In this document: positions 16,295 to 24,641 of the stretch, one piece after another | Position numbering within the stretch: the first letter of the stretch is position 1 | How the letters are laid out: every line of letters begins with the position of its first letter | NCBI RefSeq assembly: GCF_001908235.1 | Contig: NZ_LGHK01000158.1 | Coordinates: 1 to 44,359, forward strand | DNA length: 44,359 nt | Origin: Bradyrhizobium sp. NAS96.2 | Lineage (GTDB): Bacteria > Pseudomonadota > Alphaproteobacteria > Rhizobiales > Xanthobacteraceae | Direction: 5' to 3' | Translations under genes and position numbers: made by a program | The notes under the pieces: generated by a model | The model's database searches: none | What the model saw: only the letters and a program-made list of their open reading frames with translations | What the model was told of the DNA's origin: nothing

Positions 16295-16474
16295 ATGCCC
16301 ACCATATTCGACATGCTTTATCATGAGTACTGTCGCGCCCGCCTCGCCGAGATGCGGAAGCAGCTTTTGATACCGGTCATCGGCGAAATCTTGCACGCGC
16401 CGTCGGAAGACAGCGATCCTGCTGGCCCCCGTGATTGCGACTGGCCGACGAAAACGTCGCCAACCCTCGGGTAG
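16295..16474 (+). CDS. Candidate 59-residue hypothetical protein
   Basis: The ATG at 16295 opens MPTIFDMLYHEYCRARLAEM followed by RKQLLIPVIGEILHAPSEDS and an acidic C-terminus, stopping at TAG 16472-16474. AGAAGG lies about 12 bases upstream. The N-terminal helix with balanced charges looks like a genuine small protein, more so than the Arg-rich frame on the opposite strand. The function is unknown and there is no partner gene. Confidence 0.45.
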   Translation: MPTIFDMLYHEYCRARLAEMRKQLLIPVIGEILHAPSEDSDPAGPRDCDWPTKTSPTLG

Positions 16475-16598
16475 CCGGAGCACATAATCCCAAGAGTTGA
16501 CCGGAGGCTGGACCAGCACGCGCGCGCCTCGGAGCATCCGAGCGCCTCATGGACCATCGTCCGATGAGGCCGTGCGCGTCCGCCGGACAGATCGACAA

Positions 16599-17861
16599 AT
16601 GCATGATCGAACACACAGCTCGAAGCGATTGATCGGCGAAACTCCGCCGGAGTTCAGATCGACCGGCCGCGACCCCCGCATCGATATCTGTCGCGGCATC
16701 GCGTTATGGTGGATCTTTCTCGATCACATCCCGAACAACGTCGGAAGCTGGCTGACGCTGCGCAACTACGGCTTCTGCGACGCCGCCGAAATATTCATGT
16801 TCATTTCGGGCATTACCTGCGCGCTGGCTTACGGCAGAGTATGCCAGCGCGATGGCTGGAGGGGCATGATCGGCCGTTCGCTGCGGCGCGGGTGGGACAT
16901 CTACGCCGCCTTCCTGCTGCTGACGCTCGCCTGCGCCATCCTCGTCTACTTCGCAGGCAGCGACCGCCTTGCCGACGCGAGCAATACGCGGGTTCTATTC
17001 GAGCATCCCGGCGCGACGCTCGCGCATGCCGCGGTCCTGCAATACCGCCCAGTCAACACCGATGTCTTGCCGGTTTTTGTGGTGTGTCACGTCTTGTTCG
17101 CACCGCTGCTGTGGCTATTGCTGCGCGCGCCAAACGCGACGCTCGGCTTCTCGTTGTTGCTCTACGCACTGGTGCACGTCTTCCGATGGCGGGTTCCTGC
17201 CTGGCCCGACGGCGCCTGGTTCTTCAATCCACTGGCCTGGCAGCTTCTGATCGTGCTGGGTGCATGGTACGTCATCGAGGGACAGAAGATCCGAAAGTGG
17301 GTGACTTCGCGCCCTGCCTTGGTTCTTTCCATTCTCTATCTGGCGTTCAGCCTGGTCCTTGCATTGGGCCAGAACAGCAAGCCACTGCTCCCGCAGACTT
17401 TGACGGATCTGCTATTTCCATTGAACAAATCGAATCTGAGTCCGCTGCGACTGCTGCATTTCCTGGCTCTCGCGATCGTGGCATTGCAGCTCGTTCCCCA
17501 GGGTTGGCGAGGACTGTCAGCGCCGCTGCTGCGCAGCGCGCGGAGTTGTGGCGAACACTCACTACCGATCTTTTGTCTCGGCGTGCTCCTGGCGCTCGTC
17601 AGCCAATTCGATCTATTCGACGTATCGAACAGGCCTTCCATTCAGATTGCGCTCAGCATTGCGGGCGTCCTGATGATGATCGTGTTCGCGATGCTCCTGA
17701 ACGCGCTCAGTACAAAGCGAGAGCAGCAGCCTCCGGTGAACGCAGCCGATCGCGACATCCCCTCCGCCCGTACGAACTGGAAAGTCCAGATGGCGCACGC
17801 AGCACCGCTGTTGGTCCGCCTGAGAGCCCGCGCGACATCCGCATTCGCGGCACCGTCGTGA
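16599..17861 (+). CDS. OpgC-domain membrane protein (acyltransferase-3-like)
   Basis: A 420-residue polytopic protein of the OpgC group. The start of the domain is diagnostic: RDPRIDICRGIALWWIFLDH (residues ~21-40), then AAEIFMFISGITCALAYGR, as in OpgC/acyltransferase-3 enzymes where the early Arg/Asp and His-Ile-Pro segment lie at the active site. About ten hydrophobic helices follow. In characterised members OpgC adds succinyl groups to osmoregulated periplasmic glucans; here the acyl group and glucan are inferred. The frame is open back to a TTG at 16497, but the intervening residues are Arg-rich and not family-like; the ATG at 16599 has no strong ribosome site. It is convergent with the carboxylase gene (35 bases between stops). 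Confidence 0.85.
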   Translation: MHDRTHSSKRLIGETPPEFRSTGRDPRIDICRGIALWWIFLDHIPNNVGSWLTLRNYGFCDAAEIFMFISGITCALAYGRVCQRDGWRGMIGRSLRRGWDIYAAFLLLTLACAILVYFAGSDRLADASNTRVLFEHPGATLAHAAVLQYRPVNTDVLPVFVVCHVLFAPLLWLLLRAPNATLGFSLLLYALVHVFRWRVPAWPDGAWFFNPLAWQLLIVLGAWYVIEGQKIRKWVTSRPALVLSILYLAFSLVLALGQNSKPLLPQTLTDLLFPLNKSNLSPLRLLHFLALAIVALQLVPQGWRGLSAPLLRSARSCGEHSLPIFCLGVLLALVSQFDLFDVSNRPSIQIALSIAGVLMMIVFAMLLNALSTKREQQPPVNAADRDIPSARTNWKVQMAHAAPLLVRLRARATSAFAAPS

Positions 17862-17896
17862 GCTAGGCGGACGTTGCGTCTCGATGCGCACCCGTC

Positions 17897-20800
17897 CTAA
17901 CCCGGCCGGAGCAACGCGACGATGTCGCCTGCGCGCAGCGTCTGGCCGGGCTTGACCGGCACCGACGCGATGCGGCCCGCCGCTGGCGACAGCACCGAGA
18001 TCTCCATCTTCATCGACTCGATGATGGCGAGGGTGTCGCCGGCTGCGACCGCGGTGCCCTCCTCGACCAGGATCTTCCAGATGTTGCCCGGCACTTCCGA
18101 GAACGCGCCGACCTGGCCGTCGGGAATTCCGGTCGCAACAGCGGCAGTCTCGACCGATTCCGCCGGCGCCTCATCGAGCTTCATCTCGCGCCAACGCTGA
18201 CGCTCGGCGTCGAACGCCGCCTGCTGGGTCGCCTTGAACGCGGCAATCGAGGGCTGCGCCTCCGCCAGTCGTTTCGCATAGTCGGCGTAGGAGAACTCGC
18301 CCTGCTCGATCCTGATGTCGTATTGCCCGTGCGGGAATGCGGCGCGCGCGTCCAAGAGTTCGTCGGCGTCGACCGGGAAGAAGCGGATCTTGTCGAAGAA
18401 CCGCAGCAGCCAGGGATGGCCGGGCTCGAACACCGGCGTCGTGCGCCAGCTGTTCCAGACCTGGATGGTGCGGCCGAACAGCTGGTAGCCGCCCGGCCCT
18501 TCCATGCCGTAGATGCACATATAGGCGCCGCCGATGCCGACCGCGTTTTCTGGGGTCCAGGTCCGCGCCGGATTGTACTTCGTGGTGACGAGGCGATGCC
18601 GCGGATCGAGCGGGGTTGCCACCGGCGCACCGAGATAGACGTCGCCGAGGCCGAGCACGAAATAATCGGCATCGAACACGATGCGGCGGACATCGTGCTC
18701 GCTGCCAAGGCCGTTGATGCGGCGGATGAACTCGACATTCGAGGGACACCACGGCGCATCCGCGCGCACCAGCTCCTGATACTTGCGCATCGCAAGCTCG
18801 GCCTGTGGATCGCGCCACGACAGCGGCAGGTGCACGGTGCGGCTCGGCACCCGCATCGCATCAACCGGCGGCAATTCGCGTTCGATCCGCCTGAGCACGT
18901 CGAGCAGCTTTCCGCGCGACAGCGCCGTGCCGTCATAATGGATCTGCAGCGAGCGGATGCCGGGCGTCAGATCGATCAGGCCGTCGAGCTTCGCCTCTTC
19001 CAGCGCCTGCGCCAGCACATGGACGCGCAGCCGCAGCGCGACGTCGAGCTCCATCGGGCCATATTCGACCAGGAGATTGTCGTCGCCGGCGCGGCGGTAC
19101 ACCACCGGGATCGGACCGTCATCATTGCGTCCGACGACGGCCGCGCCGAGCTCGGGCGCACGCAGCACCGTGGGCCCGGCAACCGGATCATCGCGTTTCA
19201 CCGGCACGAAGCGCACGGTGTCGCCGGGCCGGAGCTGGCCGACCTTCCAGAGCTCGTCGCGCGCGACGACGGCCGGACAGACGAAACCGCCGAGGCTCGG
19301 CCCATCGGGCCCGAGAATGATCGGCATGTCGCCGGTGAAGTCGATCGAGCCGACCGCATAGGCATTGTCGTGGATGTTCGACGGATGCAGCCCGGCCTCG
19401 CCGCCATCGGCCCGGGCCCAGCGCGGCTTCGGCCCGATCAGCCGCACGCCGGTGCGGGCGCTGTTGAAGTGCACCTCGTAGCTCGACGCAAACAGTGTCT
19501 CGATGTCCTCGTCGAGGAAGAAGTCCGGCGCGCCATGCGGGCCGTAGATCACGCCGACCTGCCAGGCCGATGTGAGCTGCGGTTGTTCGTCCTCCGTTGC
19601 GCGCCGAGGAGCGCCAAGGCCCGGCGTCTCGACGCCGACATGCAGCACGTCGCCGGCCTTCAGCGAGCCCGTCGCATGGCCGCCGAACGCACCGAGCGCG
19701 AACACGGCGCGCGATCCGAGGATCTCGGGCACATCGATGCCGCCGCGCACGGCCAGGTACGTGCGCTGGCCCGGGCCCCTGATGCTGCCGATGACCAGCG
19801 TCTGGCCGGCGCGTATCGCGACCGGCTCGTCGTAGGTAATCTCGGCGCCATCCAGCGATGCCTTCATGCGCGCACCCGAGAGCGCGACAATCGCATCGGA
19901 GTTGAAGCGCAAGGTGGGCCCATTGACCGTGAGCTCCAGCGCGGTCGTTATTTCCGGATTTCCGACCACGCGGTTGGCGAGCCGAAACGACCGTTCGTCC
20001 ATCGGGCCGCTCGGCGGCACCCCGACATGCCAGAGATGCAGGCGGCCGGGCAATTCCTGCACCCCGCTCTGCGCCCCGGGCGCGACGACGTCGATGGTGC
20101 GGGGTCGATAGGCAAACGCGCCGAGCACGCTGGTCGCCACCTGCCCGCTACAGAACACGTCCGACGCGGCGATCGCGCGCAGATAGTCGAGATTGGTCTC
20201 GATGCCGGCGACGACCGTCTCATCGAGCGCCTGCGTCAGCTTTGCTATCGCGGCCTCGCGGGTCGCGGCGGCAACGATGATCTTGGCCAGCATGGGATCG
20301 TAGAACGGGGTCACCTCGGTGCCGGTCTCGATCCAGCCGTCGATCCGTGCGTCCGGCGAGAACGTCACCTGCGTCAGCCGGCCCGCGCTCGGGCGGAAGC
20401 CGGCGCCCGGGTTCTCGGCATAGAGCCGCACCTCGATCGCCGCGCCCTTGGGCGTCAGCGTGCCCGCGTGCGCCAGCACGTCCTCGCCGGCCGCTTGCCG
20501 GATCATCCACTCGACGAGATCGACGCCAGTGACCTGCTCGGTGACGGGATGTTCGACCTGGAGGCGGGTGTTGACCTCGAGGAAGTAGAAGTCCTCGCGC
20601 TCGACGTCGTAGATGAACTCCACGGTCCCCGCGGATTCGTAACTTACCGCCTTGCCGAGCGACACTGCCGCCGCATGCAGCCGCTGCCTGACGCCGGCGG
20701 AAAGCCCCGGCGCGGGGGTCTCCTCAAAGACCTTCTGGTTGCGCCGCTGCAGCGAGCAGTCGCGCTCGCCGAGCGCGATGACGTCGCCCTTGCCGTTGCC

Positions 20801-21439
20801 GAAGATCTGCACCTCGATGTGGCGCGCCCGGGCGACGAAGCGCTCGAGATAGACCCGGGCATCGCCAAAACTCGCCCGCGCCGTGCGCTGCACCGATTCG
20901 AATCTTTCGCGCAGCGTCGCCATGTCGTGGCAGAGCTGCATGCCGATGCCGCCGCCGCCCGCCGTGCTTTTCAGCATCACCGGAAAGCCGATCACGTCCG
21001 CCTGCTGCACTGCCTCGTCGATCGTCTCCAGGAGGCCAGAGCCCGGCAGCAGCGGCACGCCGCTCCGCTCCGCGATTTCACGCGCCTTGTGCTTGAGGCC
21101 GAAGGCGTCGAGATGCTCCGGCCGCGGCCCGATGAATCTGATGCCGTGCTCGGCCAGCCGCTCGGCGAAGCGGCGGTTCTCCGACAGGAAGCCGTAGCCG
21201 GGATGCACCGCCTGCGCGCCGGTCGCAAGGCATGCCGCCATAATCGCATCGACGTTGAGGTAGCTCTCGGCGGCGGGCGCCGGACCAATGCGCACCGCCT
21301 CGTCGGCCGCGAGCACCGGCCGGGTGAAGCGGTCGGCGTCGGAATAGACCGCGACCGAAGCGATGCCCATATGGCGCAATGTTCTGCCGATCCGCCCGGC
21401 GATCTCGCCGCGGTTGGCAATCAGGACCTTGCTGAACAT
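17897..21439 (-). CDS. Biotin-dependent urea/guanidine carboxylase (probable guanidine carboxylase)
   Basis: An 1180-residue multidomain carboxylase. Order: biotin carboxylase (residues 1-~450; MFSKVLIANRGEIAGRIGRT, ATP-grasp STAGGGGIGMQ, FLEVNTRLQVEHPVTE), carboxyltransferase half of KipA/AHS2 type (~465-770), KipI/AHS1 type (~780-1000; GIGGAYMCIYGMEGPGGYQL around 1000), and a C-terminal biotin carrier domain with IIESMKMEIS, where the biotinylated Lys sits. This is the urea carboxylase architecture without a fused allophanate hydrolase. The operon has a guanidine-I riboswitch leader and two DUF1989 proteins, now known as carboxyguanidine deiminase subunits, so guanidine (giving carboxyguanidine) is the more likely substrate. 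It starts three bases after the preceding gene and ends the operon. Confidence 0.88.
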   Translation of the reverse strand: MFSKVLIANRGEIAGRIGRTLRHMGIASVAVYSDADRFTRPVLAADEAVRIGPAPAAESYLNVDAIMAACLATGAQAVHPGYGFLSENRRFAERLAEHGIRFIGPRPEHLDAFGLKHKAREIAERSGVPLLPGSGLLETIDEAVQQADVIGFPVMLKSTAGGGGIGMQLCHDMATLRERFESVQRTARASFGDARVYLERFVARARHIEVQIFGNGKGDVIALGERDCSLQRRNQKVFEETPAPGLSAGVRQRLHAAAVSLGKAVSYESAGTVEFIYDVEREDFYFLEVNTRLQVEHPVTEQVTGVDLVEWMIRQAAGEDVLAHAGTLTPKGAAIEVRLYAENPGAGFRPSAGRLTQVTFSPDARIDGWIETGTEVTPFYDPMLAKIIVAAATREAAIAKLTQALDETVVAGIETNLDYLRAIAASDVFCSGQVATSVLGAFAYRPRTIDVVAPGAQSGVQELPGRLHLWHVGVPPSGPMDERSFRLANRVVGNPEITTALELTVNGPTLRFNSDAIVALSGARMKASLDGAEITYDEPVAIRAGQTLVIGSIRGPGQRTYLAVRGGIDVPEILGSRAVFALGAFGGHATGSLKAGDVLHVGVETPGLGAPRRATEDEQPQLTSAWQVGVIYGPHGAPDFFLDEDIETLFASSYEVHFNSARTGVRLIGPKPRWARADGGEAGLHPSNIHDNAYAVGSIDFTGDMPIILGPDGPSLGGFVCPAVVARDELWKVGQLRPGDTVRFVPVKRDDPVAGPTVLRAPELGAAVVGRNDDGPIPVVYRRAGDDNLLVEYGPMELDVALRLRVHVLAQALEEAKLDGLIDLTPGIRSLQIHYDGTALSRGKLLDVLRRIERELPPVDAMRVPSRTVHLPLSWRDPQAELAMRKYQELVRADAPWCPSNVEFIRRINGLGSEHDVRRIVFDADYFVLGLGDVYLGAPVATPLDPRHRLVTTKYNPARTWTPENAVGIGGAYMCIYGMEGPGGYQLFGRTIQVWNSWRTTPVFEPGHPWLLRFFDKIRFFPVDADELLDARAAFPHGQYDIRIEQGEFSYADYAKRLAEAQPSIAAFKATQQAAFDAERQRWREMKLDEAPAESVETAAVATGIPDGQVGAFSEVPGNIWKILVEEGTAVAAGDTLAIIESMKMEISVLSPAAGRIASVPVKPGQTLRAGDIVALLRPG

Positions 21440-21442
21440 GCC

Positions 21443-22096
21443 TCACGCCTCCGGCTCGAAGATCGTCGCATCGAAGATCGTGACTTGCACCGGCGTCGGG
21501 AAGAAGCCGTTGCAGGGATTGTTGATCTGCGGGCAGTTCGAGATCAGGCACAGCACGTCCATCTCGGCGACCAGCTCAATGGCGTCGCCGGGCTTGGAGA
21601 CGCCGTCGACCACCGTGAAATTGCCGGCGGGATCGATCGGCACGTTCATGAAGAAGTTGAGGTTCGGCACGATGTCGCGCTTCGACAGGCCGTATTTCGC
21701 AGCTTCCAGCACAAAGTTCTCGCGGCAGGCGTGCTGGTAGCGGGTCTGGTGCCCGAACCGCACGGTGTTGCTCTCGCAGGAGCAGGCGCCGGCCGAGGTA
21801 TCGTGCAGGCCGCAACTGTCGACGGTGACGCGCAGCATCACGCGGCCTTCGTTGGACATGATCTTTGTGCCGAGCCCGACATAGGCCGAGCCCTGTGCGC
21901 GCAGCGTATCCTGCCCGCTGTAGCGCTCACCGAAATCATCGGCGCGATAGAACAGCGTATCGACCGCCTGCTGGCCGTGGGTATCGGTGATCCGCAGGGT
22001 CTGACCCTTGCGGATAATCGCCGACCACGGCTTGCGCGCGGGAATTTCGACATCAAGGACGACGCGGCCGCGCGTCTGAACGGATTGCGTGGTCAT
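21443..22096 (-). CDS. DUF1989 protein, probable carboxyguanidine deiminase subunit (urea-amidolyase-associated type)
   Basis: A 217-residue DUF1989 protein, the shorter of the pair. Landmarks: RKGQTLRITDTHGQQAVDTLFY (residues ~23-44), the Cys-rich GACSCESNTVRFGHQTRYQH (~101-120), PNLNFFMNVPIDPAGNFTVV and EMDVLCLISNCPQINNPCNG near the C-terminus. Such pairs were annotated as urea carboxylase/amidolyase-associated proteins; published work assigned them as the two subunits of carboxyguanidine deiminase (CgdAB), which turns carboxyguanidine into allophanate plus ammonia. The conserved Cys/His/Glu residues suit a metal site. It overlaps the other subunit gene by four bases. Which subunit is CgdA and which is CgdB is not decided here. 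Confidence 0.85.
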   Translation of the reverse strand: MTTQSVQTRGRVVLDVEIPARKPWSAIIRKGQTLRITDTHGQQAVDTLFYRADDFGERYSGQDTLRAQGSAYVGLGTKIMSNEGRVMLRVTVDSCGLHDTSAGACSCESNTVRFGHQTRYQHACRENFVLEAAKYGLSKRDIVPNLNFFMNVPIDPAGNFTVVDGVSKPGDAIELVAEMDVLCLISNCPQINNPCNGFFPTPVQVTIFDATIFEPEA

Positions 22097-22938
22097 CGCA
22101 CGGCTCCTTCCGGAGTTTCGCCGAAATACAGCGCATTGTTCTCATAGGCGCGAACCGCCTCCGCGGTCGCGCTGCGGCAAAGATCGTCAGCCGCCGGCGC
22201 ATCGGCGCGGTAGCGCACGATCTCCACGCTCGCCTGCGGATAAGCCGCAGCAGGATCGAGCGGATGCGGACAATTCGACAGCGCGATCAGCAAATCCATT
22301 TCCGCGCGCAGGTCGACGAAGTCACCCTTCTCGCGCCGCCCCTCCAACCAGACCAACTTGCCGTCGGCGTCGATCGCGACCGGTGCAAAGAAGCTGACGC
22401 AGGGATGCACGTCGCGGCGGTCGAGCCCGAGCTTGGCCGCAGCGAGAACAAAGTTGTCGCGCGTGTTGCGGAAATTGCCCTCGCCGTATTTTGCCTGGTT
22501 GGTCGCTGACGTCGAGCCGCCGACCACGGCATCATGCGCGGCGCTGGTATCCTCGGTGATGCCGACCAACGCGCGCCCCATGTCGGACAGCAGCACCCGT
22601 CCCTTCTGCAGCCGTGCCGCCCACTGCACCTTGATGGTGTCGGCGTGGTTGAACCGTTCGCTGGGATCGGCCGCATTCCAGGCGAGCAGGCTGACGGTCG
22701 ATGTCCCCAACGTGTTGACGATGCGCAGCGCCTCGCCGCGGTTCAGCCGTGTGGTCCAGTACCAGCCGGCCGGGATGACCTCGCGATGGACGATCTCATC
22801 AGTGGGAATAGGCGCGCCGTCGCGCGCGGTCGGCGCCGGCAGCGCGCGCGGCGCGTGCTCCTGCCCCGCCGCTTTCAGCTCGTTGTACCGTCGTGTATGC
22901 GCCGCGATCTCGGCCTTCTGTTCCTCTGTGAGGATCAT
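22093..22938 (-). CDS. DUF1989 protein, probable carboxyguanidine deiminase subunit (longer paralogue)
   Basis: A 281-residue DUF1989 protein, paralogous to the next gene. It has an N-terminal helical extension (MILTEEQKAEIAAHTRRYNE), then LNRGEALRIVNTLGTSTVSL at ~84-103, FNHADTIKVQWAARLQKGRV, VSFFAPVAIDADGKLVWLEG and EMDLLIALSNCPHPLDP near residue 240. It lacks the clustered Cys motif of its partner, so the two subunits are probably not equivalent. It is co-translated with its partner and with the ABC ATPase gene (four-base overlaps on both sides). Predicted role: part of the heteromeric enzyme that deiminates carboxyguanidine produced by the downstream carboxylase. Confidence 0.85.
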   Translation of the reverse strand: MILTEEQKAEIAAHTRRYNELKAAGQEHAPRALPAPTARDGAPIPTDEIVHREVIPAGWYWTTRLNRGEALRIVNTLGTSTVSLLAWNAADPSERFNHADTIKVQWAARLQKGRVLLSDMGRALVGITEDTSAAHDAVVGGSTSATNQAKYGEGNFRNTRDNFVLAAAKLGLDRRDVHPCVSFFAPVAIDADGKLVWLEGRREKGDFVDLRAEMDLLIALSNCPHPLDPAAAYPQASVEIVRYRADAPAADDLCRSATAEAVRAYENNALYFGETPEGAVR

Positions 22939-23768
22939 GGTTGCCCCTTCAAGACGAGAGCGCCGGGCCGTCCCGGCTGATGCTCCTTGCCTGACCGGGT
23001 CGTCCCGGCCGGAGCTGGTTGAACTGTGGTCCGCAGCTCGGCACTGCGGCGCGGAAAGATCTCGAGATCGCGCGACACCGTGGCGCCGTAGCGCTCGCGC
23101 TCCTCGGGCCGGTTGCGCGACCGCTCCAGCGCGATCACGCGCGTGGCGAGCCCGAAGGCTTCGCTGAGGTCATGCGTCACCATCACGACCGTCAGATGGG
23201 TCTCGTTCCAGAGCCGCTTCATCAGCAGGTGGATGTCGGCGCGGATGCCAGGATCGAGCGCGCCGAACGGCTCGTCGAGCAGCAGGATCTTCGGGCCACG
23301 CATGATCGCCTGCGCCAGCGCGAGGCGCTGCTGCATGCCGCCTGACAGCGCGGACGGGTACTTGCTCTCCTGACCGGCGAGCCCGACCTCCGCCAGCAGC
23401 TTCATGGCATCGTCGGCGGCCGCGCGGCGTGCGGCGCCGAACAACCGGCCAATGAGCTTTGCGTCGCGCAGCTCGCGGCCGAGCATGACGTTCTGCAGCA
23501 CGGTGAGGTGCGGAAACACCGAGTAGCGCTGGAACACCACGCCGCGGTCGGCGTCCGGCTCGGCTGGCAACGGCTTGCCGTCGACCAGGATCTGCCCGCG
23601 GCTCGGCTGCTCCTCACCGAGCAGCATGCGCAGCAACGTGGTCTTGCCGCAGCCGGACGGGCCGACCAGCGCAATGAAGGCGCGCGGCTCGACCTCCATC
23701 GTGATGCGCTCCAGTACGATGTGGTCACCATATTCCTTCCAGACGTCGTCGAACCGGATCGCGCTCAT
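22935..23768 (-). CDS. ABC transporter ATP-binding protein, probable guanidine importer
   Basis: A 277-residue ATPase of the nitrate/taurine/sulfonate importer branch: Walker A GPSGCGKTT (residues ~36-44), Q-loop in VVFQRYSVFPHLTVL, signature LSGGMQQR (~141-148), Walker B ILLLDEPFGALDPGIR and switch His in VVMVTHDLSEAFGLATRV. The C-terminal ~60 residues after VIALERSRNRPEERER are typical of the urea-carboxylase-linked version. It overlaps the permease (four bases) and the DUF1989 gene (four bases). It would energise uptake of guanidine given the riboswitch in front of the operon; earlier annotations call it a urea transporter. Confidence 0.9.
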   Translation of the reverse strand: MSAIRFDDVWKEYGDHIVLERITMEVEPRAFIALVGPSGCGKTTLLRMLLGEEQPSRGQILVDGKPLPAEPDADRGVVFQRYSVFPHLTVLQNVMLGRELRDAKLIGRLFGAARRAAADDAMKLLAEVGLAGQESKYPSALSGGMQQRLALAQAIMRGPKILLLDEPFGALDPGIRADIHLLMKRLWNETHLTVVMVTHDLSEAFGLATRVIALERSRNRPEERERYGATVSRDLEIFPRRSAELRTTVQPAPAGTTRSGKEHQPGRPGALVLKGQP

Positions 23769-24583
23769 TCCGCCCTCACCGAGGCAAACCAGGGAAACGC
23801 CTTGCGTTGCAGGACGCGCAGGCCGACATCGATCAGGAACGCCAGCAGCGTGATCCAGGCGACGTAGGGGATGATGACGTCCATCGCGAGATAGCGGCGC
23901 ACCAGGAAGATCCGGTAGCCGAGCCCGGAATCGGAGGCGATCGCCTCAGCCGCGATCAGGAACAGCCACGCCGGGCCGAGCTGCAGCCGCAGCACGTCGA
24001 TCAGCCGCGGCAGGGTTTGCGGCATCGCGACGCGCAGCGCGATCTGCCAGGTCGAGGCGCCGAGCGTCTGCGCCTTGACGATCTGCTCGCGCGGCAGCTC
24101 CTGCACCTTCATGGCGAGGTCGCGGATCATGCAGGGCAGCGTCCCGATCACGATCAGCGCGATCTTCGAGTTCTCCCCCAACCCCATCACGATGAACAGG
24201 ATCGGCAACAGCGCCAGCGGCGGCACCATCGACGTCACCGACACGAACGGCCCGAGCAACGCATTGGCGCCCGGCAACAGCCCAATCAAGATGCCGAGGA
24301 CCAGCGCCGCCACCGTCGAGATCGCCAGCGCAGAGCCCAATCGCCCCAGGCTGGCGACGGTGTCGGAGGCCATCAGATAGCTGCCGGTGCGCGGATCAAC
24401 CTCGAACGCCATCTGCTTGACTGCCTGCACCATACTCGGCAGCGCCGGGAGCAGCTTGTCGTTTGGGTTTTGCGCGAGCCGCGCGCCGGAGCCGGCGAAG
24501 TAGGCGATTGCGACCAAGAGGAACGGCAGCGCGAGCAGATAGAATCGCGTCTGCCGTCCCGGCCGCATGTTCACAAGTCGCAT
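23765..24583 (-). CDS. ABC transporter permease, probable guanidine importer
   Basis: A 272-residue inner-membrane permease of the binding-protein-dependent (SsuC/TauC) type with six or so hydrophobic segments. The coupling-loop motif is seen as VKAQTLGASTWQIALRVAMP (EAA-like, residues ~167-186). AGGAG lies six bases before the ATG at 24583; an ATG five codons downstream is an alternative. It forms the channel for the binding protein encoded upstream and the ATPase encoded downstream. The assignment to guanidine rests on operon context and the leader, not on residues in this protein. Confidence 0.9.
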   Translation of the reverse strand: MRLVNMRPGRQTRFYLLALPFLLVAIAYFAGSGARLAQNPNDKLLPALPSMVQAVKQMAFEVDPRTGSYLMASDTVASLGRLGSALAISTVAALVLGILIGLLPGANALLGPFVSVTSMVPPLALLPILFIVMGLGENSKIALIVIGTLPCMIRDLAMKVQELPREQIVKAQTLGASTWQIALRVAMPQTLPRLIDVLRLQLGPAWLFLIAAEAIASDSGLGYRIFLVRRYLAMDVIIPYVAWITLLAFLIDVGLRVLQRKAFPWFASVRAE

Positions 24584-24613
24584 CGTCGGCTCCTGCTTGG
24601 AGATCGCGCCGTG

Positions 24614-24641
24614 GCGTCAGAGCTTGCGCGTCAGAGCTTGC
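24614..24641. repeat. Perfect 14-bp tandem duplication across a stop codon
   Basis: GCGTCAGAGCTTGC occurs twice back to back (24614-24627 and 24628-24641). The second copy contains the stop of the binding-protein gene (TCA at 24631-24633 on the plus strand), so the first copy repeats its last codons and stop within the spacer to the permease gene. Confidence 0.8.

Larger units (their letters stand above)
15750..16496. other. Long intergenic region with candidate small ORFs and a hairpin
   Basis: Nearly 750 bases, more AT-rich than the surroundings. A 7-bp perfect palindrome GCTGCGG-CACA-CCGCAGC lies at 15787-15804 upstream of the araC-type gene. A TATAAT hexamer (15953-15958), a hairpin (15969-16009) and two short plus-strand ORFs are listed separately. 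No recognisable large gene fragment was found on either strand. Confidence 0.5.

Noticed and set aside
16277..16537. 86-codon minus-strand frame
   Set aside because: It is Arg-rich and antisense to the better-supported 59-codon plus-strand ORF and to the region before the OpgC gene.
17897..21439. Naming the carboxylase as urea carboxylase with gene symbol uca
   Set aside because: The guanidine-I riboswitch and the carboxyguanidine-deiminase-type genes make guanidine the likelier substrate, so no symbol was given.
18323..22147. 1274-codon open frame on the plus strand
   Set aside because: It is antisense to the carboxylase and DUF1989 genes, Arg/His/Asp-rich with no domain, and is a GC-driven shadow frame.
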